Source: UBA7434 sp042090785
Lineage (GTDB): Bacteria; Pseudomonadota; Gammaproteobacteria; Pseudomonadales; UBA7434
NCBI GenBank assembly: GCA_042090785.1
Contig: JBELIP010000001.1
Location: forward strand, 124,001 to 188,000
Direction: 5' to 3'
DNA length: 64,000 nt
Shown here: positions 17,912-26,908 of the stretch, one piece after another
Layout: the number at the start of each line of letters is the position of its first letter
Numbering within the stretch: the stretch's first letter is position 1
The notes under the pieces: generated by a model
What the model was told of the DNA's origin: nothing
The model's database searches: none
What the model saw: only the letters and a program-made list of their open reading frames with translations
Translations under genes and position numbers: made by a program

Positions 17912-18904
17912 ATGCCTGCAAAATTAATAGACACTTTTGGACGAGAGATTGACTACGCAAGGTTATCAGTTACCGACCGCTGCGATTTCCGCTGCGTGTA
18001 CTGCATGGCCGAAGATATGACTTTTCTCCCCAAAGAGGATATTCTTTCATTAGAAGAGTTGCTTAGTATTGCGACTGCACTTATTGATAGCGGCATTAAA
18101 AAAATTCGCCTAACAGGCGGAGAACCCTTAATACGCAATAATATTATGTGGCTGGTTAAAGCCATCAGCAAGCTTGATGGTCTAGAAGAATTAACCCTCA
18201 CCACCAATGGCTCGCAATTAAAAAAGTATGCCCAACAACTTCGCGATTGCGGCATTAAACGCATTAATATCAGCATTGATTCGCTGCAAGCCGATAAATT
18301 TAAAACCATGACCCGCACGGGAAATTTACAACAAGTGTTAGACGGCATTGACGCAGCCATTGATGCAGGCTTTGAAAGTATTAAATTAAACAGTGTCATT
18401 TTAAAAAACCGTAATGACGATGAGGTTATATCACTGGTTAATTTTGCGCGACAAAAAAATATTGATATTGCCTTTATTGAAGAAATGCCATTAGGCGATA
18501 TTGTTGAGCATAATCGATTACTGTCTTACTGCTCTAGCGATGAATTACGCAATATTATTAAGCAAGAATTTAATCTCACTGCCAGCAACAAAAAAACCAA
18601 TGGGCCCAGCCAATATTTTTCACTCGAAAACAGCAATAGTCATGTCGGCTTTATTTCTCCTCATAGCCATAATTTTTGCGGCGACTGTAATCGTATTCGC
18701 GTAACAATAGAAGGTCGGCTACTGTTATGCCTTGGCAATGAGCACTCCGTTGATTTAAAAGCAATACTAAGAAGCAAAGAAAACAGTCACTCTGATTTAG
18801 TGCAAACCATCAATAAGAGTATGGCTATTAAGCCAGAGCGACACTATTTTGACTTAGAAGAAAAGCCACAGATTATGCGGTTTATGAATACAACGGGAGG
18901 CTGA
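17912..18904 (+). CDS. moaA: GTP 3',8-cyclase MoaA
   Basis: MoaA, a radical SAM enzyme, starts molybdenum cofactor synthesis from GTP. The SAM cluster cysteines are Cys24, Cys28 and Cys31 (CDFRCVYC). The second cluster uses the C-terminal FCGDCNRIR cysteines plus the one in LLLCLGN. The protein ends in Gly-Gly, which MoaA needs for MoaC-linked catalysis. At 330 residues it is full length. No other moa genes are nearby. No clear Moco riboswitch is seen in the 147-bp upstream gap. Confidence 0.96.
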   Translation: MPAKLIDTFGREIDYARLSVTDRCDFRCVYCMAEDMTFLPKEDILSLEELLSIATALIDSGIKKIRLTGGEPLIRNNIMWLVKAISKLDGLEELTLTTNGSQLKKYAQQLRDCGIKRINISIDSLQADKFKTMTRTGNLQQVLDGIDAAIDAGFESIKLNSVILKNRNDDEVISLVNFARQKNIDIAFIEEMPLGDIVEHNRLLSYCSSDELRNIIKQEFNLTASNKKTNGPSQYFSLENSNSHVGFISPHSHNFCGDCNRIRVTIEGRLLLCLGNEHSVDLKAILRSKENSHSDLVQTINKSMAIKPERHYFDLEEKPQIMRFMNTTGG

Positions 18905-18906
18905 CT

Positions 18907-19124
18907 TTAGGAATGCTTTTCTTGAAATAACTGCGCACTATTATTGTATGAATCAATGCAAACTGAGCAAATGCAAGCCTTGTCTTTTAACTCGACAGCC
19001 AGCAGATCAATTAAACCCTTAGGCACTTCCACTTTACGACACCAGCAAGCCGCATCATCATTGATGCCGCATCGATTAACGCGTTCGCAAAACGGGCAAA
19101 TTTTTTATTAATCAATTCTGTCAT
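18907..19124 (-). pseudogene. Cysteine-rich CWC family protein, frameshifted at an A6 run
   Basis: Reading the minus strand from ATG 19124 gives MTELINKK. A -1 shift (or one extra A) at the six-A run then opens a frame running to TAA at 18907 with CPFCERVNRCG, ACWCRKVEVP and ACICSVCIDSY. This Cys arrangement (CPxC, CWC, CxCxxC) matches the small zinc-binding Cys_rich_CWC family (PF14375), whose function is not established. Without the shift the zero frame is soon off-family. A sequencing error, a real mutation or programmed slippage could explain it. It lies between moaA (convergent) and an RNA methyltransferase gene. Confidence 0.75.
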
Positions 19125-19142
19125 CACCTTTTCACTCTTAAT

Positions 19143-19175
19143 TGAAAATCACTTAAATGAAAATCACTTAAATGA
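19143..19175 (-). repeat. 15-bp tandem duplication of a methyltransferase stop region
   Basis: TGAAAATCACTTAAA occurs at 19143-19157 and 19158-19172, followed by a third TGA. On the minus strand each unit holds TCA TTT AAG TGA, the last three codons and stop of the adjacent RNA methyltransferase gene. The gene's stop is therefore repeated in frame 15 bp downstream. Confidence 0.75.
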
Positions 19176-20375
19176 CAAGCAGGCGACAGTTTCAAAATGA
19201 TAGGTCGACGGAAATAAATCTACTAATAACAATTTATCCATTTTGAACTTATCTTCAAGCGCACACAAATCTCTAGCCATGGTCGCCGCATTACAACTGA
19301 CATAAATTAATTTTTTAGGCTTACACGCTTTAACCCAATCGCCCAGCGCAGGAAACCCTTTACGCGGCGGATCAATTAAAACAGCGTCAAACTGAGTGAC
19401 GGCTGATAATTTTTTAAAGCGCTTTAGCGCGCCCTCATCAAATAAATCAATCTGTAAATAATCATTATACTCATTAGGTGCAATATCAACCATTACCCGT
19501 GGCAACGGCTCATTACCCTCTATAAGAGCATCATTCGAGAGGTTACCATTGCCTGAGAATAAATCGAGTAATCGGTTTAGCGGCTGATGACTATTGTTAG
19601 TTTCAACAAGCTCATCACTGACAATCTTTTTCAGCACGGTATTCATCGCATCATTGACTTGAGTGAAACCACCTTCAGCGTAACGACTGTTCCATGTTTG
19701 CTTAACGCCGGACTCATCTAGATACAGCTCGCAGTGCCCTTTACCTTGCTGAGATTCAGCCCATGATTTTTCACTATAGAGTGCATCAAAGTCGCTTTGC
19801 AGCTCTGGACGAATCATTTTGCAATGCGGTATTTCAATGATCTGATCGGTTGCAGCATCGACTAAACCAATATATTTATGACGGTAATGTAACTGCATGC
19901 GGTTGCGATAAGATAATCGTTTGGGCGCAGCAATAACACTAATATTGCTTCCCTCCAACTGGCCCGACTTTAATAGCGGCTGCATAATTTTAAGTAATGC
20001 ATCCTGCTTAAAACCCAGCTCAGTCGGGTAATCCGTATGAAGATAATGACAGCCTGGACATTGTTGAAAGTGCACGCACTCTGGTTTTATTCGCTGCTCT
20101 GATTGCTCAGCGATAGATTCGCCGGTTGCAAACTGCACACCTTTGCTGCGTTTATGAATACGCGCCATGCCAGACTCGCCGGGTAAGGTTTTTGCTATAA
20201 ACGTAATGGCGCCATTTTGCTTGCAGACACCCTGCCCCAACGCATCCATATGCTCGATGTGATATTGATGTTTTTGCAAACCCGGTTTTGGCTTATGCGA
20301 TCGCCCGCGGCTGTAGTTGCTGTAGCTACTGCCGCTACGATTGCCTGCCACGCTTGGCTTTTTAGATTGCGACAA
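19164..20375 (-). CDS. RNA uracil-5 methyltransferase, TrmA/RlmD family
   Basis: A SAM-dependent m5U methyltransferase with a TRAM-like N-terminus after a basic, Ser/Gly-rich leader. An iron-sulfur motif CVHFQQCPGC (CX5CX2C) is followed by GGFTQVN, the SAM loop LLDLFSGNGNLS, DPPRKG and the nucleophile-bearing VSCNAATMARDL. The 403 residues are shorter than RlmD (433). The exact target (23S U1939, U747 or other) cannot be assigned, so I leave the symbol empty. Its stop region is tandemly duplicated. Confidence 0.88.
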   Translation of the reverse strand: MSQSKKPSVAGNRSGSSYSNYSRGRSHKPKPGLQKHQYHIEHMDALGQGVCKQNGAITFIAKTLPGESGMARIHKRSKGVQFATGESIAEQSEQRIKPECVHFQQCPGCHYLHTDYPTELGFKQDALLKIMQPLLKSGQLEGSNISVIAAPKRLSYRNRMQLHYRHKYIGLVDAATDQIIEIPHCKMIRPELQSDFDALYSEKSWAESQQGKGHCELYLDESGVKQTWNSRYAEGGFTQVNDAMNTVLKKIVSDELVETNNSHQPLNRLLDLFSGNGNLSNDALIEGNEPLPRVMVDIAPNEYNDYLQIDLFDEGALKRFKKLSAVTQFDAVLIDPPRKGFPALGDWVKACKPKKLIYVSCNAATMARDLCALEDKFKMDKLLLVDLFPSTYHFETVACLSFK

Positions 20376-20443
20376 GGTTTATCCTTATTATGCTGTCATT
20401 AGACGTACATTCTAATCAAATTTCTTACAAAACGCAGATTTAT

Positions 20444-20851
20444 TCAGCAGACTTTCTCTGCCGGCTGATGAAACTCAATCACATTCTTATCGGGGTCACG
20501 TATAAATATAAAAGAGGCTCCATCTGACGTGACGATGGGCCCTTCGGTAATGTCATAATCAATGGATTCAAGATGGGCTTGCGCAGCATGCATATCAGTC
20601 ACCTCAAGTGCCACATGGGTAAAGCCGGTATATTTTTCTGGAATATCCATTAGCATATTCACTAGCTGATTTTTTGCAGCATTAAGAATAAAGTTAATAT
20701 TAATCCCTGATGGATGTTCCATAACTGCGACCGGTTCTGGCCCAACGGGACCCACAATAAATTCAAAACCCAGCTTTTCATAAAATGCACGAGAAATATC
20801 TAAATCCGTCACTCTTAAACCAATATGATTGATACGAGTAATTTGTTTCAT
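20444..20851 (-). CDS. VOC (glyoxalase/bleomycin-resistance) family protein
   Basis: A single 135-residue module with the two beta-alpha-beta-beta-beta repeats of the vicinal oxygen chelate fold. It starts INHIGLRVTDLDISRAFYEK, has a second half TGFTHVALEVTDMHAA, and ends FIFIRDPDKNVIEFHQ. Metal ligands are plausible at the His of INHIG, the His of THVAL and the Glu of VIEFHQ. The substrate is unknown. Confidence 0.88.
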   Translation of the reverse strand: MKQITRINHIGLRVTDLDISRAFYEKLGFEFIVGPVGPEPVAVMEHPSGININFILNAAKNQLVNMLMDIPEKYTGFTHVALEVTDMHAAQAHLESIDYDITEGPIVTSDGASFIFIRDPDKNVIEFHQPAEKVC

Positions 20852-21026
20852 AATTAATCGTTAGCCAATTATTTTGTTGCTGACACTCTTATTAACTCAG
20901 ACAGCCATACTCTGAGGAGTGCAAAAACATTCACTGACACCCGTCATTTTTTACATTTTAAATAACTGGACAGTGGCAACATAGAGAAAAAAATATTGAA
21001 GAGTACGTTAAAGAGGATACTAAATC

Positions 21027-21083
21027 ATGGAAGCATTTATTGTTCTTATTGTTATTTTAACTTTCACTCCAATCAATCACTAA
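21027..21083 (+). CDS. Possible 18-residue hydrophobic peptide
   Basis: An ATG at 21027 is preceded by AAGAGGA with a 9-bp gap, a good ribosome-binding site, and encodes MEAFIVLIVILTFTPINH. The core would span part of a membrane. It overlaps the convergent 3' end of the HIT gene. It could be a tiny membrane peptide, a remnant of a decayed gene, or chance. Confidence 0.25.
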   Translation: MEAFIVLIVILTFTPINH

Positions 21084-21494
21084 GCCAGAGTCCATAGCCA
21101 ACGAGCTGTAAATCAATTCAATCACTTCTGCTAGCTTATCCTCTTCATAAACCACCGCAGGTATTGCACCCCAAATCGGCTTAGGCCATACAGCATCCTG
21201 TTTAAAGCGCGCTATATGATGAATATGTAATTGCGCTACAACATTACCTAGCGCTGCAATATTCAATTTTTCAGCTGAAAACTGTGTTTGTAATAAACGC
21301 GCAACGGCGTTCGACTCATGCATAAACTGTAATTGATCTTCGGCTGATAATTCTATCAACTCACGCACATCCTCACGCCGCGGTACCAATATTAACCATG
21401 GATAATTAGCATCATTCATTAGCAGCAATTCACATAGCGGCAGCGAAGCAATTGCGATAGTATCTTTTTGTAGCTGTGGATCTAGCGTAAACAT
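21057..21494 (-). CDS. HIT domain protein
   Basis: A 145-residue histidine-triad protein, probably a nucleotide hydrolase or transferase. The N-terminal half has CELLLMNDANYPWLILVPR, and the triad region reads AQLHIHHIARF, close to the HxHxH family pattern as in the COG0537 branch. The C-terminus WPKPIWGAIP is typical of a proteobacterial subgroup. The substrate is unknown. Confidence 0.85.
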   Translation of the reverse strand: MFTLDPQLQKDTIAIASLPLCELLLMNDANYPWLILVPRREDVRELIELSAEDQLQFMHESNAVARLLQTQFSAEKLNIAALGNVVAQLHIHHIARFKQDAVWPKPIWGAIPAVVYEEDKLAEVIELIYSSLAMDSGLVIDWSES

Positions 21495-21558
21495 TTATAC
21501 CTTTCCTTATTCTATTCTTAACTTTTTTAATTTTATTAGTGGTGCGGTTTTGAAACCT

Positions 21559-21593
21559 CAACACATAACCAGCAACACATAACCAGCAACACA
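21559..21593 (+). repeat. 14-bp tandem repeat upstream of tag
   Basis: CAACACATAACCAG occurs at 21559-21572 and 21573-21586, followed by a partial CAACACA to 21593. It ends 15 bp before the tag start, in the likely leader region. It resembles the other short tandem duplications in this window. Confidence 0.7.
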
Positions 21594-21607
21594 ATGGATA
21601 AGATGTT

Positions 21608-22228
21608 ATGCAAAAAAAAACAAACACCAAAAAAATTAACCGCTGTGATTGGTGCGGTGATGACCCACTATACCAACAATATCACGACGATGAATGGGGC
21701 GTGCCGACCTTTGATGATAAAACGCTTTTTGAATTTTTACTTCTCGAAGGCGCTCAGGCTGGGCTCAGCTGGATTACCGTTCTACGTAAGCGCGAAAATT
21801 ACCGCAAGGCCTTTAATCAATTCAATCCAGAAAAAATAGCTCGCTATTCAGAAACAAAGATTCAACGCCTTAAACTGAATGCAGGCATTATTCGTAATGA
21901 GTTAAAAATTCGCTCTGCTGTGACTAATGCCCAATGCTATCTCGAGCTCTGCCATGAAAAAGACAGCCTGTCTAATTACCTTTGGAATTTTGTTGACGGC
22001 AAACCCATAAAAAATAGTTGGAAATCCATGAAGACCATACCGGTCAACACGCCACTATCCGATATAATCAGTAAAGACTTAAAAAAACGTGGCTTTAAAT
22101 TTGTTGGCTCAACGATTATTTATGCCTATATGCAGTCTATGGGATTGGTTAACGATCACCTTGTAGACTGTCATTCTTATCACGACTGTCATCATAACTG
22201 TCATCACGACGGCAACCCTAAGGGCTAA
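21608..22228 (+). CDS. tag: DNA-3-methyladenine glycosylase I
   Basis: Tag removes 3-methyladenine from alkylated DNA. Conserved blocks are RCDWCGDDPLYQQYHDDEWG, EGAQAGLSWITVLRKRENYR and the zinc-site segment GLVNDHLVDC, whose His and Cys match the E. coli ligands along with the N-terminal Cys and His. After that segment the protein carries an unusual tail DCHSYHDCHHNCHHDGNPKG built from 12-bp repeats, where E. coli has only a short end. The start at 21608 has GGATAAG upstream. It stops 2 bp before the convergent Nudix gene's end. Confidence 0.95.
   Translation: MQKKTNTKKINRCDWCGDDPLYQQYHDDEWGVPTFDDKTLFEFLLLEGAQAGLSWITVLRKRENYRKAFNQFNPEKIARYSETKIQRLKLNAGIIRNELKIRSAVTNAQCYLELCHEKDSLSNYLWNFVDGKPIKNSWKSMKTIPVNTPLSDIISKDLKKRGFKFVGSTIIYAYMQSMGLVNDHLVDCHSYHDCHHNCHHDGNPKG
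22181..22210 (+). repeat. 12-bp in-frame repeat coding the Tag His/Cys tail
   Basis: CACGACTGTCAT, CATAACTGTCAT and CACGAC follow one another at 22181-22192, 22193-22204 and 22205-22210. They encode HDCH, HNCH and HD. The repeat is in frame and explains the His/Cys-rich C-terminal tail of Tag. Confidence 0.7.
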
Positions 22229-22229
22229 C

Positions 22230-22853
22230 TTACATTCTTTTCCACGTTGGCACATCAACACCCGCTACCCGCAGTATTTCATCAATCATTGATAGCGTCA
22301 TACCCCAAACCACTCTGCCTTCATAACGATAACAGGGCAGGCTGAGGGTTTGCTGCTGATATTCCAACTGATAAACACCTCGGTTATTCATATCGGCAAA
22401 AAAGGTTAAGGGAATCCAAAGCGTTTCTGCAACTTCATAATTAGTCTCAAGCATCGGCTTTGTGGCAACCGAAAAAATATACGGCGTTACTACCATGGTT
22501 CTTGGCGTTACGCGAGGCACTGCACGTATATCCGATAAACGCCCAAGCCACTCACCTTTTAAATGTTGCTGTTCAGCGTCATCAATATCAAAACCCACTT
22601 CTTCATGCATTTCACGTTTAGCCGTCGCCAAGCCGTTTTTGTCAAAGGGTTCACATCGCCCTCCCGGAAAAGCCATATGACCTGACCACGGGTCACCTTT
22701 ATGCTCGGCACGCTTAATCATTAATATTGATGCGTTATTACCTGCATGATTATCCAGCACAATCGCCACCGATGATCGCTTAGACCAAAATCGTGACCAT
22801 GTTTTTTTTGCTTTGTGCTTAATTAATAATTCAGATAATGAATTTGACTGCAT
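22230..22853 (-). CDS. Nudix hydrolase, CoA pyrophosphatase-like
   Basis: A 207-residue Nudix enzyme. The Nudix box reads PGGRCEPFDKNGLATAKREMHEEVGFD, split here as PGGRCEP and AKREMHEEVGFD, preceded by the GDPWSGHMAF block typical of the CoA pyrophosphatase (NudL, COG0494) branch. Substrate assignment is by this resemblance. It lies convergent to tag. Confidence 0.87.
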   Translation of the reverse strand: MQSNSLSELLIKHKAKKTWSRFWSKRSSVAIVLDNHAGNNASILMIKRAEHKGDPWSGHMAFPGGRCEPFDKNGLATAKREMHEEVGFDIDDAEQQHLKGEWLGRLSDIRAVPRVTPRTMVVTPYIFSVATKPMLETNYEVAETLWIPLTFFADMNNRGVYQLEYQQQTLSLPCYRYEGRVVWGMTLSMIDEILRVAGVDVPTWKRM

Positions 22854-22944
22854 ACTTCTCCATGTAAATACGCTTCGATTTTTCTATACTTCCACATTAC
22901 GACGTTTATGTTTTACGTTTTACAATCACACTTTACTTTTTTGT

Positions 22945-23376
22945 TCAATATCGGCTAACAAACACTTTTTGAAACTGAACAATGGATGCTAGTAATGCAC
23001 TGTCATCGACAACCAATGCACGTGCTTTTTGCGCTAACGATTTAGCCTGATTTTTCTGTCCTTGTTGATAACGAATTTGCGCTAATGAAAAATACACTCG
23101 AGCATCTTGCGGCGCAAGTCGAAGCGCCCGCTCAATTAAGGCCGATGCTTTGTCTAAATAACTGTCCGCCATTGCGGTATTAGCCTGCATTAATAACTGG
23201 TCAACTGCACTCGCACTTTTTTGCGTCTGCTCGCCGCCCTCTCTTGGTGGCAATTGAAAACCCACATCATCAGACTTATCTTTAACCACTGGATCAATGG
23301 GTCGATCAACAGTTGGAGCCGTGCCACAAGAAGCCACGAGAATACCCATAACCATGGTTACTAAATAACGCTTCAT
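22945..23376 (-). CDS. TPR-containing lipoprotein
   Basis: MKRYLVTMVMGILVASC is a lipoprotein signal with Cys17. After a linker rich in Asp, Pro and Gln comes a tetratricopeptide-like unit (DSYLDKASALIERALRLAP then ARVYFSLAQIRYQQGQ). I place the start at ATG 23376 with GAAAGAGAG upstream; the longer frame begins with GTG at 23406. It immediately follows the PBP1B gene, so it may act as an outer-membrane helper of peptidoglycan synthesis, in the manner of LpoB, but it is not a clear LpoB homologue. Confidence 0.75.
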   Translation of the reverse strand: MKRYLVTMVMGILVASCGTAPTVDRPIDPVVKDKSDDVGFQLPPREGGEQTQKSASAVDQLLMQANTAMADSYLDKASALIERALRLAPQDARVYFSLAQIRYQQGQKNQAKSLAQKARALVVDDSALLASIVQFQKVFVSRY

Positions 23377-23405
23377 TTTTTTCTCTCTTTCTTTTTTATT
23401 GCACA

Positions 23406-25727
23406 CTAAGGGCTCGAACAGCTTGATCTTTTTTGTAATGTATTTTGAGCATCTAAATCTTTTATAAACGGTAATTCAATAGCATTAAAGCAAGATGCAT
23501 CTGACTGGCGACCCGTTATGATATCAATCCACTGATAATGAATATTCTCGGAAGCTAACGCTAATAAAGGCCGACGACTCGACGATTTTATCAACTGTGT
23601 CCAAATAGGCAAAGCACCGCTGGCACCGGTATATTGCGTCGGTGTATTATCATCATACCCCAGCCAAACCACCGCCAACATGTCACCCGTAAAACCAGCA
23701 AACCAACTGTCACGCTGCTTATTTGAAGTGCCCGTTTTACCGGCAAAAATAAACTCATTACCTAATTTGCGGCGCGCTGAGCGTGCACTCCCGTCACGAC
23801 CTACTTGTATCATTGCTCGCTGCAGTAAGTGTACCGCATCTGGCTCTACCTCCTGCTCTAATCGATACTGAAATCGCTCAAGTGGTAAATTATTACTATC
23901 TAACACGGCCCGAATCGCTTTTAACGGCGTACGATAACCATTGGCAGCAATCGTTTGGTAAAGACCTGTTACTTCAAACGGGCTAAGCTGTGTTGTACCA
24001 ATAAATAATGAAGGCACGCGGTTAACCTCGCGCGCTAAACCTAACTGCCGCATAACATCGGCAACCGCATCAACACCCACTTGATTACCTACGCGCGCGG
24101 CCGCCTGATTGTACGACTTTGCCATTGCAACGATTAATGGCACCTTGCCATGATCTTTACGATCATAATTTCGCGGCGACCACTGCTTACCATCGGTCTC
24201 AATAGTAATGGGGCTATCATCAATCATTGTCGCCAAGTTATATTGCTTAGGTTTAGATAGCGCTGTTAAATACACTACTGGCTTAACCACTGAGCCAATA
24301 GAGCGCTTAGCATCTAACGCTCGGTTAAAGCCAGCGTATCGAGGCTTTCTGCCACCAACAACGGCTAACACTTCTCCTGTCTCCGGCTGCGTCACGACCA
24401 TTGCTGCTTGAAGTTTTTTATCCTCACGCGCGTTTAAACCTTGAATAATCGCTTGTTCTGCATGCCGCTGAATACGTGGATCAAAACTGGTATAAATTTT
24501 TAAACCATTCGAGGTTAAATCGCTATTATGATAAACCTCACGCAACTGTCGCTTTACTAAATCAATATAGGCAGGAAACACATAATGCGAACGCGATTGC
24601 TTACCTAAATTTAACGGCTGCTCTTTTGCCCACTGCGCATCTATTTGCTCTAATAAACCCCGCATCACTAAAATATCCAGCACGCGATTGCGTCGCTCAA
24701 TGGCGCGCTCAGGGTAACGCCATGGGTCGTAATACGTTGGACCGCGCACAATGGCAATTAACAATGCCAAACGATCAATACTTAATTCCGTTAACGGCCG
24801 ATTAAAATAATGTTGACTCGCCAAACCAAAACCATGAATGCCGCGATTACCCGCCTGACCTAAATACACCTCATTTAAATACGCTTGTAATATGGCTTCT
24901 TTCTCATAATGAAACTCAAGCAGTAGTGACATTAACGCTTCAGTCACCTTTCTACTAATACTACGTTCACGACTAAGATAATAATTTTTTACCAATTGCT
25001 GAGTAATGGTTGAACCGCCTTGCACAACAGATCCGCTTTTAATGTTTTGCAATGCGGCACGAGCAATAGCCGAGGGTGAAACGCCCTTATGCTCATAAAA
25101 GCGATGGTCTTCTACCGCTAATAAGGCCGCCACTAATAACGGCGGCACTTCTTGTATATTCACCAGCACACGGTCTTCTCGATGATTTGGGTAAATAGCA
25201 CCAATTTCCATTGGCTCTAAACGAAGTATGGCTAAGGCTGTATTATTTAATTCGCTTAGTTGCGTTAATTCGTTTCCTTTAAAAGTCACGCGTGCTTGCT
25301 GAGAGGCTTCGATACCATCCCAAAAAATATGCCGCCGTGAGTGCAATGTTATTTTATTACCGCTACGATAATAGCTTCCTGCTCGGGTACTGCTGCCCTC
25401 ACGGTAACCCAAATCTTTAAGCTCTTGCTCTAATTCATTCGCCGAAATGGTTAAGCCTTCGAAAAGCTCTAAAGGCCTAGCATAAACACGCGCAGGCAAT
25501 TGCCATTTTTTTCCTTCAAAGCTACTGGTAATGGTGGCATCAAGGTAAACAATATAAGCGGTTAACAGCGTGGCTAGGACCAGATAAACCTTAAATGCCA
25601 GCGGCTTCAACAATAAGCCTACGGCTTTTTTAAGCCAATGCATTGGCGACCAGAAACCGCGATGACTGCGGGTATTTTTTCGGCCTTTCTTAGTGCGCGC
25701 TTTGCTTGCTTTGGTCGAGTTGGCCAT
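23406..25727 (-). CDS. mrcB: Penicillin-binding protein 1B
   Basis: A bifunctional class A PBP that polymerises and cross-links peptidoglycan. From the N-terminus: basic cytoplasmic tail with TKASKARTKKGRKNTRSHRG, one membrane segment (LKPLAFKVYLVLATLLTAYIVYL region), the UvrB-like domain 2 insert typical of PBP1B, the GT51 domain with EDHRFYEHKGVSP and GGSTITQQLVKNYYL, then transpeptidase motifs GSVVKP (SxxK), SYNQA (SxN) and KTGTSN. The 773 residues fit PBP1B. The TPR lipoprotein gene follows by a small gap. Confidence 0.96.
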   Translation of the reverse strand: MANSTKASKARTKKGRKNTRSHRGFWSPMHWLKKAVGLLLKPLAFKVYLVLATLLTAYIVYLDATITSSFEGKKWQLPARVYARPLELFEGLTISANELEQELKDLGYREGSSTRAGSYYRSGNKITLHSRRHIFWDGIEASQQARVTFKGNELTQLSELNNTALAILRLEPMEIGAIYPNHREDRVLVNIQEVPPLLVAALLAVEDHRFYEHKGVSPSAIARAALQNIKSGSVVQGGSTITQQLVKNYYLSRERSISRKVTEALMSLLLEFHYEKEAILQAYLNEVYLGQAGNRGIHGFGLASQHYFNRPLTELSIDRLALLIAIVRGPTYYDPWRYPERAIERRNRVLDILVMRGLLEQIDAQWAKEQPLNLGKQSRSHYVFPAYIDLVKRQLREVYHNSDLTSNGLKIYTSFDPRIQRHAEQAIIQGLNAREDKKLQAAMVVTQPETGEVLAVVGGRKPRYAGFNRALDAKRSIGSVVKPVVYLTALSKPKQYNLATMIDDSPITIETDGKQWSPRNYDRKDHGKVPLIVAMAKSYNQAAARVGNQVGVDAVADVMRQLGLAREVNRVPSLFIGTTQLSPFEVTGLYQTIAANGYRTPLKAIRAVLDSNNLPLERFQYRLEQEVEPDAVHLLQRAMIQVGRDGSARSARRKLGNEFIFAGKTGTSNKQRDSWFAGFTGDMLAVVWLGYDDNTPTQYTGASGALPIWTQLIKSSSRRPLLALASENIHYQWIDIITGRQSDASCFNAIELPFIKDLDAQNTLQKRSSCSSP

Positions 25728-25824
25728 TTAAGGTATGCCGCTTTAATGTTATGAATAAAATATTACTGAAATAAGCTCTTATCGAATAATATAAACAGAA
25801 TAATCGGAGACGATAGTAATTACG

Positions 25825-26817
25825 ATGAAAAAATATCACGTTTATGGAATGGGTGCCGCACTAGTTGATACTGAGCTCGATGTGACTGATGTAGATTTAA
25901 CCAATATGCAGGTTGATAAAGGTTTAATGACCTTAGTGGATGAAGCACGTCAGGCCGAATTGTTAGCGCATCTTGAAAACCATATGGTTCACTCTAAACG
26001 CGCCAGTGGTGGCTCGGCTGGCAATACGATTATTGCTACCAGCTATTTTGGCGGCCGCACATTCTTTAGTGGCAAAGTCGCAAACGATGAAAACGGCGAC
26101 TTTTATATGCAAGATATGCGCAATGCCGGTGTCGATACCGTAGCCGTTAATGCTGAAGATGGCGTAACGGGCAAATGCTTAATCTTAATCACCCCCGATG
26201 CCGAGCGCTCAATGAATACCTTTTTAGGCGCTAGCGAAACATTTTCAACCCGCGAACTCGATGAAAATGCCATTGCAGATTCAGAGTATCTTTATATTGA
26301 AAGTTACTTAGTCACTTCCGACAGCGGCCGCGCCGCGGCGATACACGCCAGAGAAAGTGCACAACAAAGCGGTACTAAAATCGCGATTAGTTTTTCTGAC
26401 CCGGGCATTATTGCCTACTTCGGTGAAGGCGTAAAAGCCATCATGGGCAACAAAGTCGATTTGGTTTTTTGCAATCAAGACGAAGCGCTAAGCTTTGCTG
26501 GTGTTGATAATATTAGTGACGCAATAGAAGCAATAAAGCTTGTCGCTAACGAATTTGTCATTACCTTAGGCGCCAAAGGCGCATTAATATTTGATGGTAG
26601 CGAATTAATTGCTATAAGCGGTGTAGAGGTAGAGGCAGTAGATACCAATGGTGCAGGTGATATGTTTGCCGGTGCTTATCTGTATGGTATTACGCATGGT
26701 ATGTCGCGTGAAGCGGCGGGAGATTTTGCGAGTGCGGCGGCGGCGAAGGTGGTTTCTCAATATGGGCCTCGATTATTGGCCGAAGACTATCGTGAAATCG
26801 TTAAAGCATTTAGCTAA
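25825..26817 (+). CDS. PfkB-family carbohydrate/adenosine kinase
   Basis: A ribokinase-fold kinase of 330 residues, close to proteins annotated as bacterial adenosine kinases. The N-terminal substrate motif ASGGSAGNTIIATSYFGG and the C-terminal ATP/anion-hole motif DTNGAGDMFAGAYLYG with catalytic Asp are both present. The phosphoacceptor could be adenosine or a sugar; sequence alone does not decide. It is monocistronic with a good intrinsic terminator 20 bp downstream. Confidence 0.88.
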   Translation: MKKYHVYGMGAALVDTELDVTDVDLTNMQVDKGLMTLVDEARQAELLAHLENHMVHSKRASGGSAGNTIIATSYFGGRTFFSGKVANDENGDFYMQDMRNAGVDTVAVNAEDGVTGKCLILITPDAERSMNTFLGASETFSTRELDENAIADSEYLYIESYLVTSDSGRAAAIHARESAQQSGTKIAISFSDPGIIAYFGEGVKAIMGNKVDLVFCNQDEALSFAGVDNISDAIEAIKLVANEFVITLGAKGALIFDGSELIAISGVEVEAVDTNGAGDMFAGAYLYGITHGMSREAAGDFASAAAAKVVSQYGPRLLAEDYREIVKAFS

Positions 26818-26837
26818 TTAAGCTCAATATGTAAAAC

Positions 26838-26869
26838 AAAAAAAGCCGCTATTTATTAGCGGCTTTTTT
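26838..26869. terminator. Intrinsic terminator between the kinase and DAHP synthase genes
   Basis: A 12-bp perfect stem (AAAAAGCCGCTA / TAGCGGCTTTTT, loop TTTAT or shorter) is flanked by A and T runs on both sides. It can stop transcription from both the plus-strand kinase and the convergent DAHP synthase gene. Confidence 0.92.
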
Positions 26870-26908
26870 CAACCTAACATATCTAGCAAACAGACATTTA
26901 CGCCATTT

